Shown here in pieces: positions 27,160 through 34,134 of a stretch of DNA of 64,000 nucleotides (position 1 is the stretch's first letter; each line of letters starts with the position of its first letter). Under the pieces are notes generated by a model, which saw only the letters and a program-made list of their open reading frames with translations, searched no databases and was not told the DNA's origin. The stretch comes from Candidatus Binatia bacterium (lineage in GTDB: Bacteria > Desulfobacterota > Binatia > UBA9968), in contig DASXUF010000012.1 of NCBI GenBank assembly GCA_036504975.1, forward strand, positions 1 to 64,000. The letters run 5' to 3'. Made by a program: the position numbers and the translations under genes.

Positions 27160-29229
27160 CTACCGCTTGGCCGTGACGATGAGGTTACAGTAATGATCAA
27201 CCACCGCCGTCTGCTCCGGGTGGATCACCGTCGTCGTGTCAAGTTGCTCGATCACCGCCGGCCCGGCGATCTGGTGGCCCGGCTCCAACAGGTCGCGGCG
27301 GTAAATCACGCAATCGAGCAGGCCGTGCTCTTTGCCGAAGAAGATTTTTCGCTCTCCGGTTCTAGCGCCCTCGATTTTTCTTCCCGTCGGTTTCGCCGGA
27401 GAAAGCTTCGCCGGGGGAACCATTCCGTGCGAAACCAGGCGCAGGCTCACCAATTCGACCGGCTCGGATTCCGCCTTGTGTCCGTGGGCTTGTTCATGCT
27501 GAGCGTCAAAGCGCCGGCGCATGAGATCCAAATCCGCTTTCTTCAGCGGCGGCAGCGGCGAGGTCACGGTCAGCTCGTATCCCTGTCCCGCATAGCGCAG
27601 ATCGAGAAAAGCTTGCCACGCGATCTCGCCGTCGCCGAAGCCTTCACCGCGGAGATCGTTCTTTGCCTGGTCGGTAAGCTGGGAGAAAAGGCCGTTGATC
27701 TCATCGAGATCCAATTCTTTCAGCGGCGCGAGCTTCGATCTCACGTAATCGTGCTTGACGTCGGCAAGCAATAGTCCAAGCGCTGAAGTCACGCCGGGAG
27801 TCAATGGGATGAGCAGCGTCGGGATTCCGAGGTCGAGGGCGATCCTTCCGGCGTGCATCGGGCCGCCGCCGCCGAAGGCGATCAGCGTGAAGTCGCGGAT
27901 GTCGTAGCCGCGCTGGGACGAGACCGCCTTGATCGCTTCTTCCATTTTGACGTTGATGATCTTGAGAATGCCGTCCGCGGATTCGAGCACGTTCAGGCCG
28001 AGCGGCTTCGCGATCTTTTCTTCGAGGAGCTTTTCGGCTTTCGCGCGGTTGAGCTTCAACCGGCCGCCGAGAAATTTCTCCGGGTGGAGCACGCCGAGAA
28101 CGAGATTCGCGTCGGTGATGGTGACCTCTTCTCCTCCCTGGTCATAGCCGATCGGCCCGGGATCGGCGCCGGCGCTGTCCGGTCCGACATGGACGCCGCC
28201 GACGGCGTCGATGCGCGCGATCGTTCCGCCTCCGGCGCTGACCGTATGGATGTCGAGCATGGGAAGGCTGATCGGGCGCTGGTTAATCCTGCCTTGGGTC
28301 GTGACGCCCGGATTTCCTTCGTGGATGAGCGCCACGTCGCAGCTCGTGCCGCCCATGTCGAAGGTGATGACGTTTTTGATTCCCGCGAGCCGGCTGATGC
28401 CGAGCGAAGCGATGACGCCGCCGGCCGGGCCCGAGAGAACGGTCGCGACGGGTTTTTTTGCCGCGCTCTTAAACGTCGCCACGCCGCCGTTCGACTGCAT
28501 GATATAGAGTCTCGGCGTCGCCACGCCGATCTCCCGCAATCTTTGCTCCAACCGGCCGAGGTAGCGGCTCATCACCGGGGCGATGTAGGCGTTGATCACC
28601 GTCGTGCTCAGCCGGTAGAACTCGCGGATCTGCGGCAGCACTTCGCACGAGAGCGACAGGCTCGCTTCGGGAAACTCGCGTTCGACGATTTCCTTGATCG
28701 CGAGCTCATGGCCGGGATTCAAGAATGAAAAGAGAAAGCAGGCGGCGATCGACTCGACTTTTTTCCGCTTCAGCCTGCGGACCGCCTGTAACGAAGATTC
28801 GACGTCGATCGGTTTCAGCACCGCGCCGCGAAAATCCACCCGCTCGGCAATTTCTTCGGTATAGTACGGTTCGGCGAGCAGCCTTGGCTTCTCAAAAAAC
28901 AAATCGTACGTCGCTGGCCCGTAGCCGCGCGACTGCTCCATGACTTCGTAAATGCCGCGAAATCCTTCTGTCACGAGCAAACCGGTGCGCGCGCCCTTCT
29001 CTTCGAGCAGCGCGTTGGTGCCGACGGTGGTGCCGTGAGAGAAAAAAGAGATGTCTTTCGCCGCGCCGCCGCGGTCGAGCAGCTCTTTGACGCCGTTGAG
29101 CACCGCTTGAAACGGTTCCTTCGGCGTCGAAGGAAGTTTTGTGATGCTGATCTCACCGGACTCTTCGTTGAAAAAAACAAAATCCGAAAACGTCCCGCCC
29201 GTGTCCACCGTCACGCGGTACTTGGCCAT
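27160..29229 (-). CDS. hydantoinase A / oxoprolinase family protein
   Basis: Alpha (ATP-binding) subunit of an N-methylhydantoinase/5-oxoprolinase-type enzyme. 689 residues with the N-terminal actin-like phosphate loop VDTGGTFSDFVFF (8-20), SHGTTVGTNALLE, a second nucleotide motif FDMGGTSCDVALIHEG, HTVSAGGGTIARID, and the C-terminal FGGGGPMHAGRIALDLG. Co-directional with two hyuB genes downstream. The 5' end of this gene recurs twice, in broken form, at 30267-30323 and 30779-30871, showing that related copies once stood upstream. Confidence 0.93.
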   Translation of the reverse strand: MAKYRVTVDTGGTFSDFVFFNEESGEISITKLPSTPKEPFQAVLNGVKELLDRGGAAKDISFFSHGTTVGTNALLEEKGARTGLLVTEGFRGIYEVMEQSRGYGPATYDLFFEKPRLLAEPYYTEEIAERVDFRGAVLKPIDVESSLQAVRRLKRKKVESIAACFLFSFLNPGHELAIKEIVEREFPEASLSLSCEVLPQIREFYRLSTTVINAYIAPVMSRYLGRLEQRLREIGVATPRLYIMQSNGGVATFKSAAKKPVATVLSGPAGGVIASLGISRLAGIKNVITFDMGGTSCDVALIHEGNPGVTTQGRINQRPISLPMLDIHTVSAGGGTIARIDAVGGVHVGPDSAGADPGPIGYDQGGEEVTITDANLVLGVLHPEKFLGGRLKLNRAKAEKLLEEKIAKPLGLNVLESADGILKIINVKMEEAIKAVSSQRGYDIRDFTLIAFGGGGPMHAGRIALDLGIPTLLIPLTPGVTSALGLLLADVKHDYVRSKLAPLKELDLDEINGLFSQLTDQAKNDLRGEGFGDGEIAWQAFLDLRYAGQGYELTVTSPLPPLKKADLDLMRRRFDAQHEQAHGHKAESEPVELVSLRLVSHGMVPPAKLSPAKPTGRKIEGARTGERKIFFGKEHGLLDCVIYRRDLLEPGHQIAGPAVIEQLDTTTVIHPEQTAVVDHYCNLIVTAKR

Positions 29230-29403
29230 CGTGAGTCTGGCGTAACATTATTCACATGGCCGTTCAACTATGGGCGTAACATTGGCTTCGAAGGTCCCTC
29301 GGGTCGCTTGGTTTTAGCCGGCCATCCCTGGTATATTTAGCCCTGAGATTTTCCGTTCAACGGGGCAACTAAGCGGTGGATGTCCTGGGACAAAAGGGAT
29401 CGA

Positions 29404-29634
29404 ATGAAAAATCGCATCACAAGCGCGGAAGCTAAGAGTTTTAGGGAGCGGTGGAAAACTGTCAACGCCGCCGAGCGGGAGGAACTACTCAAGACTCCAG
29501 TCATGCGCAAACTGCTTCAACTCGCTGCTCTCATGGCTTCAGTAAAACCCATGGGGTGGACTGAGGCGCTGGCGGCCGAAGAGGCCGAGGTGCGAGACCG
29601 CTGGAGCCGGCTCAGAAAGGCATTAGGTGGGTAA
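29404..29634 (+). CDS. small helical protein paired with a nucleotidyltransferase (putative antitoxin)
   Basis: 76-residue charged, mostly helical protein (ITSAEAKSFRERWKTVN, LLKTPVMRKLLQLAALM, AAEEAEVRDRWSRLRKAL). I do not recognise a named family. ATG 29404 follows AAGGGATC. An earlier in-frame ATG lacks a site. It overlaps the nucleotidyltransferase gene by 8 bp. Small gene plus overlapping nucleotidyltransferase is a common toxin-antitoxin layout, and an antitoxin role is inferred only from this arrangement. It lies within the accessory island between hyuA fragments. Confidence 0.7.
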   Translation: MKNRITSAEAKSFRERWKTVNAAEREELLKTPVMRKLLQLAALMASVKPMGWTEALAAEEAEVRDRWSRLRKALGG

Positions 29635-30238
29635 GCCGGAAGAGGCCTTGGCTCCTCTCTTAGCAGCTTTACGCGATCTCGTCTTGTGGTTTGAAAACGC
29701 GGACATTCGTGGCGCAGTCATAGGCGGCGTGGCCGCTTCCCTGCTTGGCCGCCCGCGAGTCACGCGGGACGTGGACGCTCTCGCGGTGTTAGATGAACAA
29801 CAGTGGGAAAAATTCCTCAGCGCAGGGGCAGGGTTCGGGTTTGTCCCAAGGCGTCCTGACGTGCTCCCGTTTGCACGAAGCACGCGCGTTCTATTGGTCC
29901 GTCATCACGCAAGCGGCATCGACGTAGATATTGTTTTTGCCGGCTTGCCATTCGAAAAAGAAGCGGTGGCTCGCGCCGAGTCACTGAACTTGGGCGGTTT
30001 GCGCATTCCTCTGGTCGTTCCCGAAGATTTGATTATCATGAAGGCAGTCGCTCGCCGACCGCGTGACATCGCGGACATCGAGGCCCTGCTTGACGTTCAT
30101 CCCAAGCTGAACCTAAGAAGAGTCCGCCGCTGGGTGCGGGAATTTTCGGCCGCGCTGGGAATGCCGGATATCCTGCGCGATTTGGAAAGTATTTTAAAAC
30201 GGCGGCAGGGGAAAAAACGAAAAAAGTCTCGCCTCTAG
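29627..30238 (+). CDS. nucleotidyltransferase of the AbiEii/MNT-like superfamily
   Basis: 203-residue DNA polymerase beta-type nucleotidyltransferase. The GG motif (Gly33-Gly34 in VIGGVAASLLG) is followed by TRDVDALAV with the metal-binding Asp48 and Asp50, and a third acidic residue in GIDVDIVFA. Then come the conserved VPEDLIIMKAVARRPRDIADIEALL, typical of AbiEii/DUF1814-like proteins, and a strongly basic tail (KRRQGKKRKKS). The GTG start overlaps the preceding small gene by 8 bp. Probable toxin-type enzyme modifying tRNA or protein, but activity is not shown. Confidence 0.82.
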   Translation: MGKPEEALAPLLAALRDLVLWFENADIRGAVIGGVAASLLGRPRVTRDVDALAVLDEQQWEKFLSAGAGFGFVPRRPDVLPFARSTRVLLVRHHASGIDVDIVFAGLPFEKEAVARAESLNLGGLRIPLVVPEDLIIMKAVARRPRDIADIEALLDVHPKLNLRRVRRWVREFSAALGMPDILRDLESILKRRQGKKRKKSRL

Positions 30239-30266
30239 AAACTCTCGACGCGAAGCGTCTCCAGCC

Positions 30267-30323
30267 TTAAACAAAATCCGAAAACGTCCCGCCCGTGTCT
30301 ACGGTGACGCGGTACTTTGCCAT
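30267..30323 (-). pseudogene. hyuA 5'-end remnant, copy 2
   Basis: Eighteen codons identical in protein sequence to the HyuA N-terminus (MAKYRVTVDTGGTFSDFV), then TAA. DNA differs at a few third positions. The similarity continues upstream of the start through GTGAGTCTGGCGTAACATTATTC, as at hyuA itself. It is a broken paralogue, not an expressed gene. Confidence 0.85.
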
Positions 30324-30450
30324 CGTGAGTCTGGCGTAACATTATTCGGAAGGAGCTTCAACCAAGAGTCGGCGGCTGTTGGCTTGCTGGAGAAATCAAG
30401 ATGACTTTAAGAGGGCAAGAAAGGCGGCGGGTGGAAAGAATCGGGGTGTG
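30324..30450. other. Spacer between the hyuA remnant and the orphan antitoxin gene
   Basis: The first 40 bp continue the hyuA upstream homology (CGTAACATTATTC then GGAAGGAGCTTCAACC). The remainder encodes no supported gene. No toxin partner for the adjacent antitoxin-like gene can be read here. Confidence 0.5.
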
Positions 30451-30732
30451 TTAGTCAGGCGTGTTCCGATGGCGGACCTCCTTAATTGCTTCACTCACGA
30501 CTTGACGGGCCTCATCTTCATCGACCGCCCGGTTTCGTTCCCAGCTCTGGTCAAGAAGGGCAAGGACTTCTGCTCGCTTCTGAGAAAGCTTCTCGACCTG
30601 CCAGGCTGGGACAACGCCAACTAAAGGTTTACCAGCCATCTCAAGAACGTATTCGCCGTTTTCAGGATCGAACCGTTTTAGGAAGTCTTTCACCTGAGCC
30701 GACGCATCGTCGATAGGGACACGCTTGGCCAT
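30451..30732 (-). CDS. orphan antitoxin-like protein (Phd/YefM-type)
   Basis: 93-residue protein with the Phd-like N-terminal pattern, MAKRVPIDDASAQVKDFLKR followed by YVLEMAGKPLVGVVPAWQVEKL, and a charged helical tail rich in Glu and Arg that in such proteins folds on binding the toxin. No PIN, ParE or Doc toxin is encoded on the same strand in the 200 bp downstream, so it appears solitary. It may be a leftover or act on a distant toxin. It lies between two hyuA remnants. Confidence 0.65.
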   Translation of the reverse strand: MAKRVPIDDASAQVKDFLKRFDPENGEYVLEMAGKPLVGVVPAWQVEKLSQKRAEVLALLDQSWERNRAVDEDEARQVVSEAIKEVRHRNTPD

Positions 30733-30778
30733 TTCGTTTCTCCTTCAGTCTCAAGGTTAGCTTGGCGGTCTTGGCCTG

Positions 30779-30871
30779 TCAAATGCGAGAAATTTCGCCG
30801 GACTCTTCGTTGAAAAAAACAAAATCCGAAAACGTCCCGCCGGTGTCCACGGTGACGCGCTACTTGGCCAT
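30779..30871 (-). pseudogene. hyuA 5'-end remnant, copy 3
   Basis: Reads MAK-stop-RVTVDTGGTFSDFVFFNEESGEIS then IleTer. Codon 4 is TAG where hyuA has TAC. The GEIS codons differ synonymously from hyuA, while the stretch just before is identical, indicating an old diverged paralogue. Upstream homology (CACGTAACATTATTC, GGTTCAA) again continues past the start codon. Confidence 0.85.
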
Positions 30872-31071
30872 GGTGAGGTTCACGTAACATTATTCGAAAG
30901 GAGGTTCAATGAGACAGGTTAAGGGTGGGACAGTAAAAAAGATTTATGTTGACTTCCGCTTTCGACGGGCATAAAAAGAAGATCAGCTTTGCCATGGTGG
31001 CGAGCACGCTATTGTAGGGGTCCTCCCCTCAAGGCGGAGTTAAAGGCGTGCCCTTTACTAGAGGAGGTTTT
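30872..31071. other. Leader region of the AIPR gene
   Basis: Contains the end of the hyuA-upstream homology, a 21-codon frame at 30909-30974 with an excellent AAAGGAGG site four bases before its ATG (MRQVKGGTVKKIYVDFRFRR, then one more residue and stop), and the AGAGGAGG site of the AIPR gene. The short frame could be a leader peptide or a broken gene start. No database comparison is possible here. Confidence 0.4.
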
Positions 31072-32259
31072 ATGGACTCACCCACCCGTTTCACTTTTCC
31101 CGTTATTTCTTTCCGCCATCTCGAGACCCCGTTCCAGAAACAGGGTTATCGGGATTATTTTGCTGTTGTGGAGGTACAGCAGTTACCCGACCTGAGCGGT
31201 TGGCGGAAGATCAACGTTCGCGACCCGAAGCTCACGGGCTCTCTCCCCGAGAAAATCCGCGGTAGTGTTCGTGAGAATCCGGAAATGTTTCTATTCATGA
31301 ATCGCGGCATTGTGTTATCAGCGGAGTCTGTCTCATTTGACAACAAAAGTTCGAAACTCACAATTACGGTAAGAGATCCGAACTTGCATGGACTGTTAGA
31401 CGGAGGACATAGCTATAACATCCTGCTTGAGGAACGCGAGGGCCTGGAAGAATCCCAGTACGTCAAATTGGAGATCCTTGAGGGCTTTCGGTCGGAAGAA
31501 ATTCCAAATCTCGTTGACGCCCGAAATTCTTCCACGCAGGTCCGTGATCAGAGCCTGATGAATCTTAGCGGAGAGTTCGAGAAGCTCAAGCAGGCAATTG
31601 TAAAATATCGGTATTCAGAGCTGATCGCATACAAGGAGCACGAAGTTCTCGAGGACGGAAGTTCGAAACCGATCGATGTCCGCGACATTATAGCGATTCT
31701 CACGACCTTTGACCGCGACCACTTCGATGACAAGGCCCATCCGATCAACGCGTACAGGTCAAAGGCGGCATGTCTCCAGCATTTTTCTGAAAACAAAAAA
31801 TCATATGAAAAGATTTACCCGCTGGCACATGACATCCTGCAGCTCTATGATTACATTCAGCTGCACCTTCCTGATCTTTACAATAAAGTTCGCGCCAAAA
31901 GCGAGGGCGGAGTCGCAGGAGGCAAATTCGGTCGACTTACCGGCGTCACAACGTACAAAGGTAAGCGGAAAGCGACGTTGTACTTCGTCAACAAAGAATC
32001 GAAATATGGAGTCCCGGCTGGTTTTGTCTATCCCATTTTGGGAGCCTTTAGAGCTTTGTTGGAGGAAAAGAGTGGACGGTATATCTGGGGGAAAAACCTG
32101 GACCCGTTCGAGCTTTTGGAAAACGGCCTCGGAGAACGACTGGCTGATACTATTGGTAATTTTGCCCTCGACGCGAGGAACCCATCCAAAACGGGAAAAT
32201 CTCCCCTGGTTTGGCAGGCATGTTATCAGGCCAGTCAGGTCGCGTATTTAACGGCATAG
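31072..32259 (+). CDS. AIPR family (abortive infection phage resistance) protein
   Basis: 395 residues from ATG 31072, supported by an AGAGGAGG site. Recognised by AIPR-type blocks: INVRDPKLTGSLPEKIRGSVRENPEMFLFMNRGIVL, GLLDGGHSYNILLEER (the DGGH region), LVDARNSSTQVRDQSL, and DVRDIIAILTTFDRDHF. AIPR proteins occur in phage-defence islands and some are nucleases, but catalytic residues are not defined well enough to assign activity. GC content and codon choice are visibly lower than in flanking genes, consistent with transfer. Followed by a strong hairpin terminator. Confidence 0.75.
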   Translation: MDSPTRFTFPVISFRHLETPFQKQGYRDYFAVVEVQQLPDLSGWRKINVRDPKLTGSLPEKIRGSVRENPEMFLFMNRGIVLSAESVSFDNKSSKLTITVRDPNLHGLLDGGHSYNILLEEREGLEESQYVKLEILEGFRSEEIPNLVDARNSSTQVRDQSLMNLSGEFEKLKQAIVKYRYSELIAYKEHEVLEDGSSKPIDVRDIIAILTTFDRDHFDDKAHPINAYRSKAACLQHFSENKKSYEKIYPLAHDILQLYDYIQLHLPDLYNKVRAKSEGGVAGGKFGRLTGVTTYKGKRKATLYFVNKESKYGVPAGFVYPILGAFRALLEEKSGRYIWGKNLDPFELLENGLGERLADTIGNFALDARNPSKTGKSPLVWQACYQASQVAYLTA

Positions 32260-32279
32260 AGCCATTTGGCGATCTGGAC

Positions 32280-32309
32280 GGGAGGCGCTGGGATACTGTA
32301 GCGCCTCCC
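32280..32309 (+). terminator. hairpin terminator after the AIPR gene
   Basis: Perfect 10-bp stem GGGAGGCGCT / AGCGCCTCCC with a 10-base loop, starting 20 bp after the AIPR stop, followed by GTTGCCTTT. The T-run is short, so termination is probably only moderately efficient. Confidence 0.65.
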
Positions 32310-32383
32310 GTTGCCTTTAAAGGTGTCGCGATTGATAATAGTTCACCGCGAGCGATTGGCACAGAGAGTTCTAGGAGGAGCAC

Positions 32384-32483
32384 ATGCAGGACACGAATTG
32401 CTGTTGTGTTCGATTTTGATGACACTCTCGCGCACGGATATTCCTTGCTTTTCGATGCTCCGCGCAAACAAAAACGTTCTTGA
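32384..32483 (+). pseudogene. N-terminal remnant of a HAD-family hydrolase
   Basis: A good GGAGGAGCAC-ATG start leads into MQDTNCC and stops after 11 codons. Shifted by one base the frame reads RTRIAVVFDFDDTLAHGYSLLF and stops at 32483. FDFDDTLA is HAD motif I (DxDxT) and is normally about ten residues from the start. A one-base frameshift plus loss of the rest of the gene explains both. Only about 30 codons survive. Confidence 0.6.
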
Positions 32484-32497
32484 CAAAGTTTTTGTAG

Positions 32498-32836
32498 ATG
32501 AGCGATATTACTTCAAATTTGGCTCAAGACCCTCTGAACTATCTTCGGGCGACAATGACAGAGCCGTTATACAAAGAGATTTGGCAGGACTTCCGCCCCT
32601 ATGTGCGCGCAATTATCGGGGACCTTTTAGTAGTAACCGCCCTTTGGCTACTTCTAGCTGGTTTCAAGTGGGTCACGACCCTGATACCAATAAAGGGAAA
32701 AGCCGCAGAAGTCATCACTGACATTCACTCCGCTGGCGTTGTCGCAGTGTTTGGCATCTTGGCAGGGTTTCTAATTTGGGATATTATTACATTGAAGCGG
32801 AGTGAGCACAGGGAAAGATCTAGCCGCAATGACTAG
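32498..32836 (+). CDS. small membrane protein of unknown function
   Basis: 112 residues beginning MSDITSNLAQDPLNYLRAT. Two hydrophobic segments are visible (about 46-65, IIGDLLVVTALWLLLAGF, and about 80-99, VVAVFGILAGFLIWDIITL) joined by a short loop, with charged ends. No family recognised. It overlaps the following receiver-domain gene by 8 bp, so the two are probably one unit. Both have lower GC than the chromosome around them. Confidence 0.65.
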   Translation: MSDITSNLAQDPLNYLRATMTEPLYKEIWQDFRPYVRAIIGDLLVVTALWLLLAGFKWVTTLIPIKGKAAEVITDIHSAGVVAVFGILAGFLIWDIITLKRSEHRERSSRND

Positions 32837-33425
32837 AGACACAAGAACTTATCCGGAGTATGTCAGTAGGCTTTTCCTTGGACTGGCTGTACTTGTTTCT
32901 GTAATGCTGGCGGCCGGGTTTACTCGTACGTTAGGGGTACCCGAGACACTTTTCTACTATGGTGTCTTCGGCCTATCAATGTTGTTGACTATGTCAGGCC
33001 TAGCTTGGTCACATATTCGCCGCGAAACATCTTCTAGACTGAAATCAGTTCTTATCGTCGAACAGGAAGAGCAGTTGCGTGCGACCTTTTCAGCATTTTG
33101 GGAGCATCAAGGGTGGAATGTGCGCACGGTAGCATCCAGCATCGATGCTCTCCAGATGTTAAGTCGGAGCGGTTCGCGGTACGACTTGATTATAATGGAT
33201 ATCGTACTTCCAAACATAAATGCTTTAGAGTTGATAAAAGGTCTAACCGAGAGTTTACCTGATCAATCAATCATCGTCATGCAAAAGGACGAGTCGAAAG
33301 ATGCACAGGGGAAGCATCTGCGATTTCAGATCGTTGAGTCCACTGCACCTCGTTCGATCCACCGGCTTTTTCAAAAGCTCCTTCGCGAACCAACTCTTTC
33401 TCGGGTAGCCGGCGAATCAAACTAA
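32829..33425 (+). CDS. membrane-anchored response-regulator receiver protein without output domain
   Basis: 198 residues from ATG 32829. An alternative GTG 27 bases earlier has poor spacing. Two membrane helices (about 14-34 and 41-60) precede a CheY-like receiver (about 72-190). The receiver reads VLIVEQEEQLRATFSAF, with the acidic pair reduced to Glu-Gln-Glu, and YDLIIMDIVLPNINALELI, with the phosphoacceptor Asp124. The conserved Thr/Ser and Lys near SIIVMQKDESK are weakly kept. No DNA-binding or enzymatic output follows. Tethering a receiver to the membrane by its own N-terminus is unusual. Overlaps the membrane protein gene. Confidence 0.72.
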   Translation: MTRDTRTYPEYVSRLFLGLAVLVSVMLAAGFTRTLGVPETLFYYGVFGLSMLLTMSGLAWSHIRRETSSRLKSVLIVEQEEQLRATFSAFWEHQGWNVRTVASSIDALQMLSRSGSRYDLIIMDIVLPNINALELIKGLTESLPDQSIIVMQKDESKDAQGKHLRFQIVESTAPRSIHRLFQKLLREPTLSRVAGESN

Positions 33426-33535
33426 TCTGTTTGCATATAGCGCCCTACCTTTAGCCGCACGTAGGAGCGGTCTAGAAACAACTGTTGCGGAAGCTCAAAC
33501 TGACATTTTTAGCGTTCTGATTCACAGCAAATTTA

Positions 33536-33934
33536 ATGCTTAACGCCATCGTTGCCGTCATCGTCAATGGCGACAAGATTCTCCTGATCGAACGAGGGCC
33601 CGCCGTGCCGTTCACGGGATATTGGGGGCCCCTCAGCGGCAAGGTCGAGCCTGGAGAAAGTCAGGATGCTGCCGTCATTCGCGAGTCGATGGAAGAAGTC
33701 GGGCTGACGGTTCGGCCGGTGCGCAAGGTGTGGGAGAACATTTCCACGGGCGGACATTACCGGTTGCACTGGTGGCTGGCTGACTATGTGGGCGGAGAAT
33801 TGCTGCTGGATGAAAGGGAGGCAGCCGCCGCCCGATGGTGCACGGTCGAAGAGATCGCTTCGCTGAAGATCTTTGAGGGAGACCGGGAGTTTTACGAGAA
33901 AGTGCTCCCGTCCCTGCTAGAAGCGCGGCACTGA
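33536..33934 (+). CDS. NUDIX hydrolase
   Basis: 132-residue hydrolase of nucleoside diphosphates linked to another group. The Nudix box is perfect: Gly, five residues, Glu, seven residues, then RESMEEVGL, starting at GKVEPGE (about 39). The N-terminal MLNAIVAVIVNGDKILLIERG and tail WCTVEEIASLKIFEGDREF are typical of MutT/ADP-ribose-pyrophosphatase-like members. The GC content returns to the chromosomal level here, marking the end of the low-GC island. Substrate unknown. Confidence 0.9.
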   Translation: MLNAIVAVIVNGDKILLIERGPAVPFTGYWGPLSGKVEPGESQDAAVIRESMEEVGLTVRPVRKVWENISTGGHYRLHWWLADYVGGELLLDEREAAAARWCTVEEIASLKIFEGDREFYEKVLPSLLEARH

Positions 33935-33935
33935 G

Positions 33936-34046
33936 ATGAGTCTCGCTCGACTGACGGCGATGTACGGCAAGCTCGAGGGCGCCGAGGGAAAATTCGCCCG
34001 CGATGTGGCGGGCTACATCGGGATAGAAGCCGGGGATCTATACTAA
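33936..34046 (+). CDS. possible 36-residue peptide coupled to the NUDIX gene
   Basis: ATG one base after the NUDIX stop, open for 36 codons, beginning MSLARLTAMYGKLEGAEGKF and ending GIEAGDLY. Position suggests translational re-initiation, but there is no family match I can name and the composition is ordinary GC-rich sequence. It could equally be a chance frame or a remnant. Confidence 0.3.
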   Translation: MSLARLTAMYGKLEGAEGKFARDVAGYIGIEAGDLY

Positions 34047-34079
34047 ATGGGGAATCGATCTCTCGCCCAGCAATCCTCC

Positions 34080-34109
34080 TTGACACTCAACCCTCTTTCT
34101 CTTTAGGAT
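34080..34109 (+). promoter_or_regulatory. candidate promoter of the 34.1-kb substrate-binding-protein gene
   Basis: TTGACA at 34080-34085, 18-bp spacer, TAGGAT at 34104-34109, followed by CCGGAGGACCG directly before the ATG at 34135. A short 5' leader of about 18 bases is implied. Confidence 0.45.
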
Positions 34110-34134
34110 TGCGGCCGTACCATCCGGAGGACCG

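Noticed and set aside
30379..30624. 81-codon plus-strand frame over the orphan antitoxin gene
   Set aside because: It lies opposite the antitoxin-like gene, which has a Phd-type pattern and a better start.
29160..30910. Target-site duplication by a transposon
   Set aside because: The repeated hyuA ends are too long and too diverged (synonymous differences, different end points), and no transposase is present.
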